Positions 21,901 to 33,059 of a stretch of DNA of 64,000 nt are shown here, in pieces. The notes under the pieces are model-generated. The model saw nothing but the letters and a program-made list of their open reading frames with translations, made no database searches and was not told the origin of the DNA. This DNA is from Branchiostoma floridae. Its lineage: Eukaryota; Chordata; Leptocardii; Amphioxiformes; Branchiostomatidae. The translations under genes and the position numbers were made by a program. How positions within the stretch are numbered: position 1 is the first letter of the stretch; every line of letters begins with the position of its first letter. The stretch covers positions 3,519,144-3,583,143 of the forward strand of contig NC_049996.1 in the NCBI RefSeq assembly GCF_000003815.2. The letters run 5' to 3'.

Positions 21901-23915
21901 AGTCTTGTTACAACGTCTATTTTGAAAATATGCCATCTTGTTTTTTTTGCCCATCTTGTTTTTTTTTTGCCCTATCTCATTATTTTTGTAGTCTGCAGAG
22001 GATGTCATCCATAGAATTTACTTGCTGTGGCCTTAGTAACCATTCACCTTTACATGGACACAACCATATGAAAATCTGCTAACCCACCTGATTGTCGGAC
22101 ACCTTGAACGGCCGAAGAGCGCGGAACATCTCGTACCCTCCCCCGCCGAGGTATCCCCTGGTGAGGATCCCGTACGCTGGACTGAACGGGCTCGAGTTGA
22201 AGTCTCCGCACAGGATGTGCGGTTGGTCCACGCCTCCCGCAAACTTCACCAACTCGTTCATGGCCACAGAGATCTGTAGAAATTTTTTAACAAAAATGCT
22301 TCTGCTGTTCCAGAGAAAGCTGCTAGGGAGACGAAACATACACCACTTCTTCCTTACATCAAAGGCTATCAGCCCATTTAGACCATAGCATGTCCTGGAC
22401 AAAAGATACAAAAAACAGAATTTCTGCTGCAGTACCAAGGTCATAAACAGGGGGCCATAACTGGCCTTGACGTTCGTCTTTCCAAGACCTATCCAAATAC
22501 CAAATATTATGATCATAACCAATCCAGACTTAAGGTAAATTGGCATTTTGATCTTCCATTGTTTTCTTATTAATGAATTAAGAAAGAATTGAGCCGTAAC
22601 GAATATTGATAGATGGGCATGAAATATTTCTAAATCTAATTTTTGGGGAGCCAAATCGATGACGTCATCAGGTTTTATTGCCTCTAATATTATTTTTCTA
22701 TGACAAAATACAGCACTTTGGCACATAACACTGCAATGAAACTTCGTTTTTCGTTGCATAATGATGAAAGCTACAAACTCACGGTTGCGCAAATTGATAT
22801 CTAGTTATCTGTAGTAATTAGAAAATGTTTGTTTTCATATAATTAAAAAGATAATAATTCTTCATAACTACAGATCGTTAGTAGATATCAATTTGCGCAA
22901 CAGTGAGTTTGTAGCTTTCATCATTATACACATGAAAAACATAGTTTCATTGCACTGGTATGTACCAAAGTGCTGTATTTTGTCATAGAAAAAATAATAT
23001 TAGGGCAATAAAACCTGATGACGTCATCAATTTGGCTCCCAAAAAATCAGATTTAAATCTTTTTAATGCCCATCTATCAATATTCGTTACGGCTCAATTC
23101 TTTCTTAATTCATTAATGAGAAAACAATGCAAGGTCAAAATGCCAATTTAGCCAACCTAGATACCTTAATCTAGAATTATTCTGACCAAAATATGAAAAC
23201 ACAAACACACCAAAAACAATACCTCCATTCATGGACGTAATGATTACATTACATAATGTACTTTAGCCTGACATACCTGCAGAGACTGCACATCCACCTC
23301 CACATGCTGGGGGGCGCTTGGTATCAGTCCCATCCACCAGATCACATGTAAGGTCCCCACACTGACCTCACGACCCGTCTCCTTACAGCAAAGCTTACAC
23401 ATCATCATCACGCTAGACTTCTCCAAGTACTTGTAAACGTAAACTCTCTCCGATTCCGCCACATGACTCTTGATTAGTTCTTTGAACTTGGAGTTGAAGT
23501 CAAAGGAAGCAAAGTCCACGACACTAAACCTAGATGTCCGAAAAAACATTGCGACTCCTTCCGGAGTCCCAAGAACTTTCTCTTTGAATCTGTATCCATC
23601 GTAGCCTTGTTCTTGCATCATGGGTAAGAGGCTCTCGTTGTAGTAGGTTGTTCCAACTTCTTGTAGACAGACGATGTCGCCGTTAAGGTAGCGTAATTCC
23701 GCTTCTAGCTGTCGCTGGCGAGCGGACATCGGGAGGCATTCTTCGGGACAGTACGGGTACATTTGAGGCGTGACGTGACAGTCGGCTAGGATGTTGTAGG
23801 AAACGATGGAGAAGTTTTGGGACTGGTTTTCGACGGGGTCTTTGTCGTTGAGTGGACGGCGAAGAACTTTTCTGTTGAAGAATGCTTCAGAGCTAGTGTC
23901 TGTTGTTTGGTCCAT
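18969..23915 (-). CDS. PDE12-like: PDE12-like 2',5'-phosphodiesterase (EEP-fold nuclease), 4 coding exons
   Basis: Coding exons on the minus strand are 23915-23277, 22273-22088, 20107-20024 and 19172-18969. All junctions are GT..AG in phase 0 and give 370 aa. Motifs of the exonuclease/endonuclease/phosphatase fold: YNILAD (40-45), CLQEVG with the metal-binding Glu86, a TLHV block (188-191), CGDFNSSP (Asp237, Asn239) and PSDH (His359). The end resembles PDE12 (LKSAYAEV..CLDYIWYSS). PDE12 degrades 2',5'-oligoadenylate and trims mitochondrial poly(A). I chose the second ATG because an acceptor (TTTTTAACAG) lies eight bases before it. Compared with PDE12 the protein lacks the long N-terminal region with the mitochondrial presequence, and the usual NTHL block reads TLHV. 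It could be a cytosolic paralogue. Confidence 0.85.
19215..19515 (+). mobile_element. tRNA-derived SINE in the last PDE12-like intron
   Basis: A B-box (GGGTTCAAATCCCATGAC) lies near the head, followed by a body with CACTTCACCCAGGTATAAAA, CACAGTGGATATTA and TCAAAAAGGCTATGGGACC. A second, 5'-truncated copy of the body is at about 21375-21540. The two shared bodies and the pol III box support a SINE family. Confidence 0.6.
21375..21540 (+). mobile_element. 5'-truncated copy of the same SINE
   Basis: Shares CACCCAGGGGTCAAAATGGG, CACAGTGGATAACA and CTCAAAAAGGCTATGG with the element at 19215-19515 but lacks the tRNA-like head. It lies in the intron between the second and third coding exons of the PDE12-like gene. 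Confidence 0.55.
22536..23150. repeat. intronic long inverted repeat, arms about 265 bp
   Basis: The left arm (from TAAATTGGCATTTTGATC) and right arm (to GGTCAAAATGCCAATTTA) are complementary over most of their length, including a GATGACGTCATC block on each side and an inner TTGCGCAAATTGATATCTA pair around a loop of about 80 bp. It lies between the first and second coding exons of the PDE12-like gene. The arms differ by small indels, so it is an aged fold-back or MITE-type insertion. The transcript would form a long hairpin. Confidence 0.8.
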
Positions 23916-23989
23916 GTTGATTCTGTTAAAAAGATCCATACACAATTGAATAGTTTAAAGAGTTTAGTGCCAATGATACAACGAATGTA

Positions 23990-24642
23990 CATGGCAGCCT
24001 TGTCAAAAACTTTTAGAGTAGTAGGAGCATAATATCTGAAAGTAGCAGGCAAGCCGCAAAGCGGGTTGCGGCTCGCCACGAAGTGGTGAGCAGGGGGTAG
24101 GTACGGGAAGGGGGTCGCTCCCCTCCTGTAGGGGGGTTTGGGGGGCCTCCCCCAGGAAAAATTTGTAAATTTTGACCCCGAAACATGGTTTTTGGTGTAT
24201 TCTGGGCAATTTTTCTTGTCAGCTTATATCTTTAATAGTTTACATCTTGGAATTAACCTCTACCATTTTGTGAAAGAATCCATCCACAATGAGGCATGTT
24301 GTGTTTCTAGTTATAGTCCAGAAAATAGTCACAGGCACACAGAGCTAGATATGTGCACTCAAAGGTCCAGATATTAGAACTCCGCCTCCTTGGAGGTGTG
24401 GTGGCAGTGCCTGCTGCAATCTCAGATAATATAAACAACAGAGAAAACCTAATACATGTGTGGGACATTCGTCAAAATGACAGTTTTCAGATCCCGGGAA
24501 GACCCAGTAAGCTATCAGAAAACTGCCAGAGGTTTATCAACACAAATTGCTGGGGGATTTTGTAACAAAAGTAGGCGGCTGAAAAATGTAAAGTAGGCGG
24601 GGAAAATAGCCGGCAGCCGGCTTGATTTGACAAGGCTGCATG
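23990..24642. mobile_element. non-autonomous element with CATGCAGCCTTGTCAAA ends
   Basis: The left CATGGCAGCCTTGTCAAA and right TTTGACAAGGCTGCATG are inverted repeats of 17-18 bp enclosing about 650 bp with a GC-rich block (GGGGGTTTGGGGGGCCTCCC) and no ORF of note. It is inserted in the 5' intron of the PDE12-like gene. Confidence 0.55.
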
Positions 24643-25271
24643 GCCTTCAAGTGTGATTTAATGAATGTATATTGACAGAGCATTCAATTATTGAGTAACT
24701 TCTAGGCCATTTTGATTTGATTATAACTTATCATGATAAGGATGACATTTTCAGAGAACCCCAAAACAAATGCGACCATACGAAAAGAAAAGACTTTGGC
24801 AAAAAAAGTTGCCTTAAATGATATTATGAATTAGCTAAGTGGTCAGGAAGATTGAACAAATGCCTAACAAGCAGATAGGCATGCTGATAGGGCTCCCTTG
24901 GAAATCAGTTACTACGTTAACTGAAGGGACTACCCTAAAGATCAATAAATAAAAATAAATAGATAGGCAAATGCCTAACAAACAATGGTATTTGTTACCA
25001 ATCAACAATAATCAACAATAGATTAAGTTTTGTTCTTTTATGGTGCAATTTATAGTACAGCGTGACTGTATATAGAATTGTTCAAGTACAAGCTGAAAAA
25101 GTGTATTGAATTCGACGTGATCGTATGGACATACACGCCCCCCTCCCCAAAACTAAAATCAAAATGTCTTGACCGAAAAAAAGAAGTTTAGGAATTCTGA
25201 GTCGTGTTTTTGGGCTTCAAGAAGTATAGAAAGATCTTGTTCATGTTCAAGAACATAAAATCAAAGCATAC

Positions 25272-25400
25272 CTGCAGTCTGTAACTCCGTAAGTCCCGTT
25301 CAAAGTCCCGTCCAAAGTTCCCAACGGTTTATGACTTACCGCAGCAAAAAAGTCAAGACTTTACTTCCGGGTTAGGTCGTTGACCTCATTTGAGTCAAGG
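25272..25400 (-). promoter_or_regulatory. probable first (non-coding) exon and promoter of the PDE12-like gene
   Basis: On the minus strand the stretch ends ACAGACTGCAG|GTATGC, a good splice donor that can join the acceptor eight bases before the PDE12-like ATG. Just upstream is ACCCGGAAGTAAA, an ETS/GABP-type site common in promoters of genes for mitochondrial or housekeeping proteins. No TATA box is evident. The exon is inferred from splice signals only. Confidence 0.4.
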
Positions 25401-26924
25401 ACAAGAAAATCGCCTATGGGGATTTTTCATGGTTAAGGATTCCAACGTCAAATTGAGAAGCTTTGACGCTCAAAAATTTATAGAAATGTGTACGAGAAGG
25501 TTGCACAAATAGATTATGATTTATTTCGTGATACAATGAACATAATATGTAAAGATGGACTTGAAAAAGTACCGGGTCTTTCCTTTTCGTCGCCCTCTTT
25601 TATGGGACGCTCAGCGGAGATCATGTGAACTGCAGCCGGCGCATGGTCGTTGATGGTATAAAGTTGGTATCTCACTGCACTTGGGGCACAGGTACGGCAC
25701 TGCGGGGTTCGAAAGATGACTCAGCGAATTTTAGACATAAAGAACGAATTTTCTTACGTTTGTGTATTTTTTTTGTCTTTTAAGTCATACCTCTATGTAC
25801 TAAATGTCTACTTTAATTAACGTTATGTGTGTTATGTTTGAGATTCCTATCATTGAATGCTACGAAATGTTCACATTAAATTGTGCAAATAGCTTCTGAT
25901 TTGCCTAATTAGCATCTGATTACTTGCACTACTCGCAGTGCTCGAAAAATACGGACCTAGATAATTGGAAATCGCAAGAAAAACTGACGACTGAAGGACA
26001 AATATGATATCAATGAATGACTGGTTTATTTCAATAGGATCATATTCAATACCATAACAGTTATAATGAAGCTGAATTGAGGTATGACTCACAGTTCAGT
26101 TCACAACATTAAGAATATTAAAAATTTACAATTTTGCAGCCAAAGAAAAGCTCGGTATGAATACAAGTTAGTCAAGCAGCAGCAAGAGTGCAGTGAAGCA
26201 TAGGTCATCAGTAGCTTGTGAGGATATTCTTGTGTATATTTCGCAATTCATGTTACATTTTGTTATATATGTTATAACATAACAATACAATTTACAGGCA
26301 CAGCAATACTGTTTTTTTACATCTTTTCATACTTGTTTACGACAGTTATACATTGTACAGTTATTTTTTCAGGCCGAGAAGCCACTTTTAAGTAAAGAAA
26401 GAAAAGCGGCTTGGTTAATTGAAAAAAAAAGATTATCCAGGTCTAGATCTTTGCCAAAGCACAATTAAAATTTTCGTTAGATGGCGACATTACAGGTAAC
26501 GTAATTTCTATTGTCTATTTTAAACTTCTTGGCATTTCACCTTCTTGTTATAGCAAATACAAATGTGAAACCAAAACCTACAAAATGTTTTTTTTTCAGT
26601 TTATCTGTACTATGTACAAACCTTAGCGAAATAGACAAAATGATTGCCAAGCTTCATACTAAAAGACTCTGACATGTATCCACGAACAGTAAAATTAAAA
26701 ATTGAAAACATATCATTCAAAGTTACAACAAATACAGAGCAACTGTACAGCAATAGCATTTAAACAAATGCTATCATCAACTGCAGCGAACAACTAAGAT
26801 ATATAAAACAGTACACAGTTCATCATTGGAAATTGTTTCCTCAAAACCGTCTATTGAGAAGAATATGAATAGGTATGTAGTTTTGTAATTTAAATAAAAA
26901 CTAAAAAAGATAAGCAAATTGAAC
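25401..26924. other. intergenic, no gene recognised
   Basis: AT-rich sequence with no ORF showing family features and no clear repeat. Near 26030-26250 there are phrases (CAATACCATAACAGTTATAATG, GTTAAGAATATTAAAAATTT) resembling 56690-56790 in reverse, probably part of an old repeat pair. Confidence 0.35.
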
Positions 26925-27165
26925 CAGTTTACATCTCCGAAAAACTTAGTAACACTATGTACAGTATGTACAGGTTCATTGCACGGGGGAAGTTCCCCTA
27001 GCTCTTTTCCACAAGCACAACAGACAGTTGACCACAGGTTAACGTCCTGTCCAAAGAACTGCAACCTTTTCCGGTAGTGTGCATGTCGGGTGAGCGACGA
27101 ATTCGGTGTTCCACCTTTTGGTTCAAATGCTGGATCACTAGCCACTGGACTACGTCCGCTACGCT
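26925..27165 (-). mobile_element. tRNA-derived SINE (same family as 55.3 kb)
   Basis: Read on the minus strand, the head has an A-box-like TAGTCCAGTGGCTAGTG and a weak B-box. The body has TCGCTCACCCGACATGCACA, GTTGCAGTTCTTTGGACAGG, CTTCCCCCGTGCAATGAACC and TACTAAGTTTTTCGGAGATG, ending in an AT-rich tail. The body is shared with the copy at 55336-55640. It resembles the published amphioxus tRNA-derived SINEs, an assignment I cannot check here. Confidence 0.7.
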
Positions 27166-27807
27166 AAAGCTAAGGGTACAAACGGCGCCGTACGTGCAAA
27201 TACGTGCTGTCTACGTGCCAAAACGTGGGCAATCTTTTGGGATCCGTAAGTGGTAAGTGCCGCCTGCTTACGAACTCGTAGGGAATCCGACGGATTTGGG
27301 AGCACGCAGACACGCCGTAGAACTTTACGTGCACCGGGCAAAACTTTGTGTGCCGTCGGGCTGCGGATTCGCCCCCCGGGTTAATTGTGCCCTTAGCCTT
27401 TAAGACAATGTCAAGATGTCGCCACAAAGTGATTCTGATATAAGGTATCATAGACATCTGTTAGAGCTTATAGTAGCACACTGTTCAACGTAGTGTTGTA
27501 CCTTTGCCAGTCAAACTGTTACGTCGCACAAATCGGCTGCACCCAAACAAACTGAAATAATGTATACTATTTCATTTTACAACAAATATATGAATCTCAT
27601 ATAAAATATGTTGACATTTAATTCCTAAAATGAACATAAAAACTTGGTATATATTCTTTCTGTGAAACTTAGATAAGCAAATACTTAAAGACAAATATGA
27701 CAATTTACCACTCAATGAAATTAATGGCCACTGGTCAATTTGCAAACTATGTTATTCCTTTTCCAGTCAAATTGTTACGTTGCGCCTGAACAAACTGAAA
27801 AAGTAAA

Positions 27808-27810
<3 letters not shown>

Positions 27811-27881
<71 letters not shown>
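27811..27881. repeat. (TA)n microsatellite
   Basis: A perfect TA run of about 70 bp. The ORF of alternating Tyr/Ile across it is spurious. Confidence 0.97.
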
Positions 27882-27883
<2 letters not shown>

Positions 27884-27989
27884 GTAAATATAACAAATAG
27901 ATGAATATAATCCAAAAGATGATAATATGTAGTACTTAGAAATTGAAATAAAAACTTGTAAATATTCTGAAAGACTGATATTGACTGGC

Positions 27990-28445
27990 AATTACAGAAG
28001 CTGTATGTGTAGTGTTTGTGTTGGATTGAGTGAGGGCCTAAGACTACCTCTAGGTATACCCTGTATGATCATGACCGCTGGTCACTACAGCAACTGTTGT
28101 GTTTGTGCCATTGGATTAAGTGATGGTATGAGACTGTCTCATGGTTTTGTACAGAGAACTTTGCCTTGAGACAGTCTGCCCTGTGCCTTAAAATAGATTT
28201 CCAGCTTCAACCATAACGTGAGACTGACCATTTCCGGACTGATCATGGCCACTGGTCACTACAGCTGCTGCAACTATGGTGTTTGTGTTAGATTCAGTGA
28301 TGGCTTGAGACTGGCCCTGCCCTGACTGACTTTGACCACTGGTCACTAGAGCAGCTGTGGTGTTTGTGTTGGATTCAGTAATGGTCTGAGACTGCCCCAT
28401 TGCTTTGTACAGAGAACTTTGCATTGAGAAAGTCGGTCCTGAGCC
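27990..28445 (-). pseudogene. decayed 3' continuation of the LRR receptor tail
   Basis: Directly after the stop of the LRR receptor, the same reading frame continues for 85 codons of recognisable tail repeat (SLYKAMGQSQTITESNTNT and further units) to a second TAA at 28188-28190, then decays further. Both stops sit where other units read SYG, that is TAT changed to TAA. This is former coding sequence now downstream of the stop, unless there is readthrough. Confidence 0.75.
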
Positions 28446-31151
28446 TTAAGATAGATTTCCAGCTTCAATGATAGCTTGAGACTGACCATGTCCTGTCTGA
28501 TCATGATCGCTGGTCACTACAGCAGCTGTGGTGGAGGATTCAGTAATGGTCTGAGACTGCCCCATTGCTTTGTACAGAGAATTTTGCATTGAGCTAGTCT
28601 GCCCTGAGCCATAAGATGGATTTTCAGCTTCAATGATAGCCTGACACTGGCCCTGCCCTGTCTGATCATGAATACTGGTCACTGCAGCAGCTTCGGTGTT
28701 TGTGCTTAACTGGCTTTGAGGCAGTCCGTCCTGTGCTATAAGTGGGACTTCTAGCATCAATGATAGCTTAAGACTGGCCCTTCTCTGATCATGACCACTG
28801 GCGGTGTTTGTGTTGGATTCAGTGATGGTCTGAGACTGACCCTGCCCTGTCTGATCATGACCACTGGTCACCACAGCAGCTGTGGTGTTTAAGCTGGATT
28901 CAGTGATAGCCTGAGACTGACCCTGCCCTGTCTGATCATGACCACTGGTCACTACAGCAGCTGTGGTGTTTAAGCTGGATTCAGTGATAGCCTGACACTG
29001 GCTTTGCTCTGTCTGATCATGACCACTGGTCACTACAGCAGCTGTGGTGTTTAAGCTGGATTCAGTGATAGCCTGAGACTGACCCTGCCCTGTCTGACCC
29101 TGACCACTGGTCACTACAGCAGCTGTGGTGTTTAAGCTGGATTCAGTGATAGCCTGAGACTGACCCTGCCCTGTCTGATCATGACCACTGGTCACTACAG
29201 CAAATGTGATGTTAGTGTTGGAGCCAGTGATAGCCTGAGATTGGCTCTGTCCTGTCTGATTATGTTGGCTCATGTTTTCATACTGGTGATCTTGACCACT
29301 AGTTACTACAGTAGCCGTGGTCTTTGGATTGGACTCAGTGGTGGTCTGAGACTGACCCTTCCCTGTCTGATCATGACCACTGGTCAAAATAGTAACTGGG
29401 GGTTGGTAAAAGGCGTTCGACACAAATTTAGAACGTTTGATCGAAGGAGGATTTCTGCCTTTCTTCTTGCACCAAATCACGAGAAAGATGACAACAATGA
29501 GAGTTACCATGATTGAACCAATTACAGATGAAATGATAACAGCTAAGTTCAGACTAGTACCGGATCCATCTGAAGTACCTTTGGTAGTAATTACATCTGA
29601 ATTTGGTGCCATAACTGTTAGATTTGTCATCACATCATCTGACAGTCCGGCAAATATCGAGTCAACATTGCGTTTGAAGTACCAATGATAGCGAGGAGTG
29701 ACAGTGCCATTGTTACAGTTGACTGGTAGTGTGGTAAGGGTCAAAGAAGTACCTGGGTGATTTGCTGTTGGACTAGAATTGCTTTCAGTATTGCCAAATG
29801 AATATGTTGACACTACAGATGAGCTGACTGGGAGTATGACAAAGGCCATAGTTGAGCCCGGAACATTGGGTGTTGGGCTAGTACTACTTTCTGTAGTACC
29901 GAGTGAAGATTTTGTAGATGAGCTGATTGGGGCTTTGATAAAATCATCAGCTGCAGGCGTTGATTTGGTCCGGTATTTACAGATCAGATCTTTGGGATCA
30001 ACATCTTTGAGTTTTTGCCCTAAGAGTTTGGTAGGTTCAGCACATGTTATCCGTGTCATAAATGAGTCGATCTGTTTTTGCATAATTTGCAGCATTCTAC
30101 AGTCACATCGCCAGGGGTTGTCGGCAATATGCAAATCAGGAACGGATCCCAAAATTTCATAATGTAACTCAGGAAGGGAAGATATCTGGTTGGAGGACAA
30201 CTCTAAATATGCGAGCTTGGGTAGATTTGAGAGTGCATCGGCCGTGATGCTGGTTATATTGTTGGAATGCAGGAACAACCGTTGGAGCTGCGGTAGATTT
30301 GAGAATTCACCCGTCTGAATTCTTGTAACCCTGTTAAAGGAAAGATTTATAAAATCAAGCCGGGATTGATTTGAGAATGTACCTGACTGGATGTGAGTTA
30401 ACTGGTTGCGCGCCAGTTGCAAACAGTAGAGGCCGGGTAGCTTTGAGAATGTACCAGCATAAATACTGGTTATCTTGTTGGAGCTCATGTGCAACTCTTG
30501 GAGGTTGGGTAGATTCGAAAACGTCCCAGACTGGATATTAGGTATCTGGTTATTGCTCAGATGCAAAATTTGCAGCTGAGGTAAATTTGAGAATACACCA
30601 GCCTGAATTACAACTAACTTGTTGGATCTCACATCCAAAATGCTGAGATTGGGTAGATATAGATGGGAGAACGTATCGGCCTGAATATTACGTATGCTGT
30701 TGGAGTTTAGCTGCAACTGTTTGAGCCCAGGCAGATGTCCGAATGTACTCGATTGGATGTGAGTTAATTGGTTGTTGGATAGATGGAGGGATTCGAGAGC
30801 GGGCAGAGCTAAGAATGCATCGGCTTGAATACTGGTTATCTTGTTATAGTTCAGGTACAACCGTTGTAGCTCGGGTAGATTTGAGAATGTACCAGCTTGA
30901 ATACTGGCTATCTTGTTAATGTTCAGATACAATTTTTCGAGCTTGGGTAGATTTGAGAATGTATTGGACGGAATGCCCGTTATCTGATTACTGCTCAAAA
31001 ATATCTGATTGGTAGATGTTGGGATCTGTGGAATACTGGTGAGCCCCTTGCGGGAACATCTGCAGCATGTACAGCTAGCTTCTGGCGTGTTGTGCTCCTT
31101 CATGATGATGGTGATGAGGAAAATTAGTATGTGTTGTAGCTTTCGTCCCAT
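28446..31151 (-). CDS. LRR transmembrane receptor with tandem-repeat tail (paralogue 1), 901 aa
   Basis: One coding exon. Signal peptide (MGRKLQHILIFLITII), a Cys-rich LRR N-cap, 12 LRRs of about 24 residues with the pattern LxxLxLxxNxIxxIxxGTFSNLP, and an LRR C-cap (NPWRCDCRM..CAEP..LIC). Then a Ser/Thr/Pro-rich stalk, a juxtamembrane module with CNNGT and YHWYFKRNVDS, one transmembrane helix (about 534-558) and a 340-residue tail. The tail consists of 27-residue units (VVTSGHDQTGQGQSQAITES) with YENM and YKAM. The LRR block is typical of cell-surface recognition or adhesion proteins; the ligand is unknown. I start at the second ATG because an acceptor (GGTGGTAG|GG) lies just before it and the paralogue starts at the same place. 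There is no TIR, Ig or kinase domain. Confidence 0.88.
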   Translation of the reverse strand: MGRKLQHILIFLITIIMKEHNTPEASCTCCRCSRKGLTSIPQIPTSTNQIFLSSNQITGIPSNTFSNLPKLEKLYLNINKIASIQAGTFSNLPELQRLYLNYNKITSIQADAFLALPALESLHLSNNQLTHIQSSTFGHLPGLKQLQLNSNSIRNIQADTFSHLYLPNLSILDVRSNKLVVIQAGVFSNLPQLQILHLSNNQIPNIQSGTFSNLPNLQELHMSSNKITSIYAGTFSKLPGLYCLQLARNQLTHIQSGTFSNQSRLDFINLSFNRVTRIQTGEFSNLPQLQRLFLHSNNITSITADALSNLPKLAYLELSSNQISSLPELHYEILGSVPDLHIADNPWRCDCRMLQIMQKQIDSFMTRITCAEPTKLLGQKLKDVDPKDLICKYRTKSTPAADDFIKAPISSSTKSSLGTTESSTSPTPNVPGSTMAFVILPVSSSVVSTYSFGNTESNSSPTANHPGTSLTLTTLPVNCNNGTVTPRYHWYFKRNVDSIFAGLSDDVMTNLTVMAPNSDVITTKGTSDGSGTSLNLAVIISSVIGSIMVTLIVVIFLVIWCKKKGRNPPSIKRSKFVSNAFYQPPVTILTSGHDQTGKGQSQTTTESNPKTTATVVTSGQDHQYENMSQHNQTGQSQSQAITGSNTNITFAVVTSGHDQTGQGQSQAITESSLNTTAAVVTSGQGQTGQGQSQAITESSLNTTAAVVTSGHDQTEQSQCQAITESSLNTTAAVVTSGHDQTGQGQSQAITESSLNTTAAVVTSGHDQTGQGQSQTITESNTNTASGHDQRRASLKLSLMLEVPLIAQDGLPQSQLSTNTEAAAVTSIHDQTGQGQCQAIIEAENPSYGSGQTSSMQNSLYKAMGQSQTITESSTTAAVVTSDHDQTGHGQSQAIIEAGNLS

Positions 31152-32834
31152 ATTGCCAACCCTACCACCAGAATGGAACAAGTATTAACAGGACTGAAAC
31201 TAGGCAATTTTTAAAAACCTTTTTTTTGCATATTTTACATGAGGTATTGTAATTCATGTGAACAAATAATGTTTGATCTCAAGAAACTGATCTATAGAAT
31301 TGAAAATAGCACCCCCACCCCTAAGTTTGACCGCATCTAATCACAACAGGAATTTCTTAATTTATTGTGAAAGGAAAAAAAAACGATACTGACATACCTC
31401 ATACCAAACCATCATGGCAAAATAGCAATTTGTCATGGAATTAAAATGGAAACAAAAAATGCCAGAGGAAGATACACTTTCTCCCCATTTTGTTTTATAC
31501 CTTGCTACAATTGATATTTTTAAAGGAAAAAAATCTTTGCACAAATCCTATTGCTTGCCATGATATGAGACACAGGGCAATATGAGTGCACCCGAAATTA
31601 AATGATACGAAATGGAACTAAATGAAATTAAATGAGCCAAAATGGAATTAAACGGAAATAAATGGAATTTACAGAAGATGCGAAATGGAACGAAATGTAC
31701 ATTCCATGTCGTTCATTTTCACACTTCAGCTTTCTGTACACCCCTTGAATGTATGTGTGTGTGTTTTGTAATGGCATAGAATTTTCTAATGACATAAGGC
31801 CACTATTACTATAGCAGTGATTTATTTGCCCCTGCATTACCCATAGAACCCCGCGTCTCCCAGCATGCGATAGGATCCGTCAAATGTCTATGATGACCAT
31901 TCCATAAATGTATGATAAGGCTGTACAAGCTCTGATCAGTTCTACCTTAAAATGTTTTCATACACTGCGTGACAAACAGTTCTAAATTAGTCTGAGTTTG
32001 GCCTATTTGCATATCAATATTGATCAATATGTATTTTTCACTCACTAGGCTCTGCGTTGCTTTTACATCAACAACACTAACCTCTAAACATCTTATCTAT
32101 TTATTCAGATATGTATTCACCCATAAACAAACTATGGGAAAGACAAAACAGGTGAAACTTCACCCGTTCAAGTTGTCTCCTACAAAATGATGGAAAAAAA
32201 TTGATGACAATACTGAAAACAATTCTAAACAAGAACAATAACTACTGATAATAGTGGTAAAGAATGATAATAATAATCATGATATCAACAACAACAGTTT
32301 ATTGGTTTTGCGCGATATACCGGTAATACCCAACTTCCGGTGACATGCCAAAAAAAACAAACAACCGAGCGTAATATGTAGAACCTTTCGGTTTTTACAG
32401 AAAAAATATTAGACTATGTGTTATCTGCTTCCATTCAGACAACCTCCAATGTTGGTGATACAATATAATTTTGAACCTGAATCGCTGATTTGAGCGCAAC
32501 ACAAGCTATATAGAAGGACACAAAATATTGCACGACAATTGTACATGGTACAATGTATGACAACAGCTAAACCAACGTGCAGCGTACATATTACTGTAAA
32601 TCATAGAATTTTCACACTGTTTTCAAATCCACCACGAACTTCTCACAACAGTGAACATGCGTTCTGTCTTGCAATGTGTTACTACATTATATAACTGTTT
32701 TACCTTCGAAGTCAAAGATACTGCACACTCTTGATTATTGCCATGTAAAGCGCCGCAGATCTAAATGAACTTTCAGTAATTTACAAGATATGCGATCTAG
32801 AAAATGAAGCATTGTTGAACAAAACGATACTTAC

Positions 32835-32985
32835 CTTGAGGTTATCTAAACTTACCCATCAACCTAGTCGCTGTATCTTCAGTTCGTTCTTTCTTTACTA
32901 GCGAGTCAGAAAGGAGTTTCGTCGACGCGTCGGTCTTCTAGTGGCACTTGAGTCTGTAAACTGCGAACTCTGGGTAGCATTTCCG
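32835..32985 (-). other. non-coding first exon and promoter of LRR paralogue 1
   Basis: On the minus strand a block with CAAGTGCCACTAGAAGACC and GAACGAACTGAAGATACAG ends at a donor CTCAAG|GTAAGT (exon end 32835). It matches 45000-45130 upstream of paralogue 2, including the flanking promoter sequence (AATCTTGTTTATCACATTTT). The strong conservation beside drifting intron sequence supports an exon and core promoter. The transcription start is not determined. Confidence 0.6.
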
Positions 32986-33059
32986 TGAAAATGTGATAAA
33001 CAAGATTGCATTAGTCGTATACGAATAGGGTGGCCTTGATTGTCTGAACATACCTTCAT

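Noticed and set aside
22079-22792. A 237-codon ORF
   Set aside because: Only its last 62 codons (22273-22088) are an exon of the PDE12-like gene; the rest is intron and palindrome sequence.
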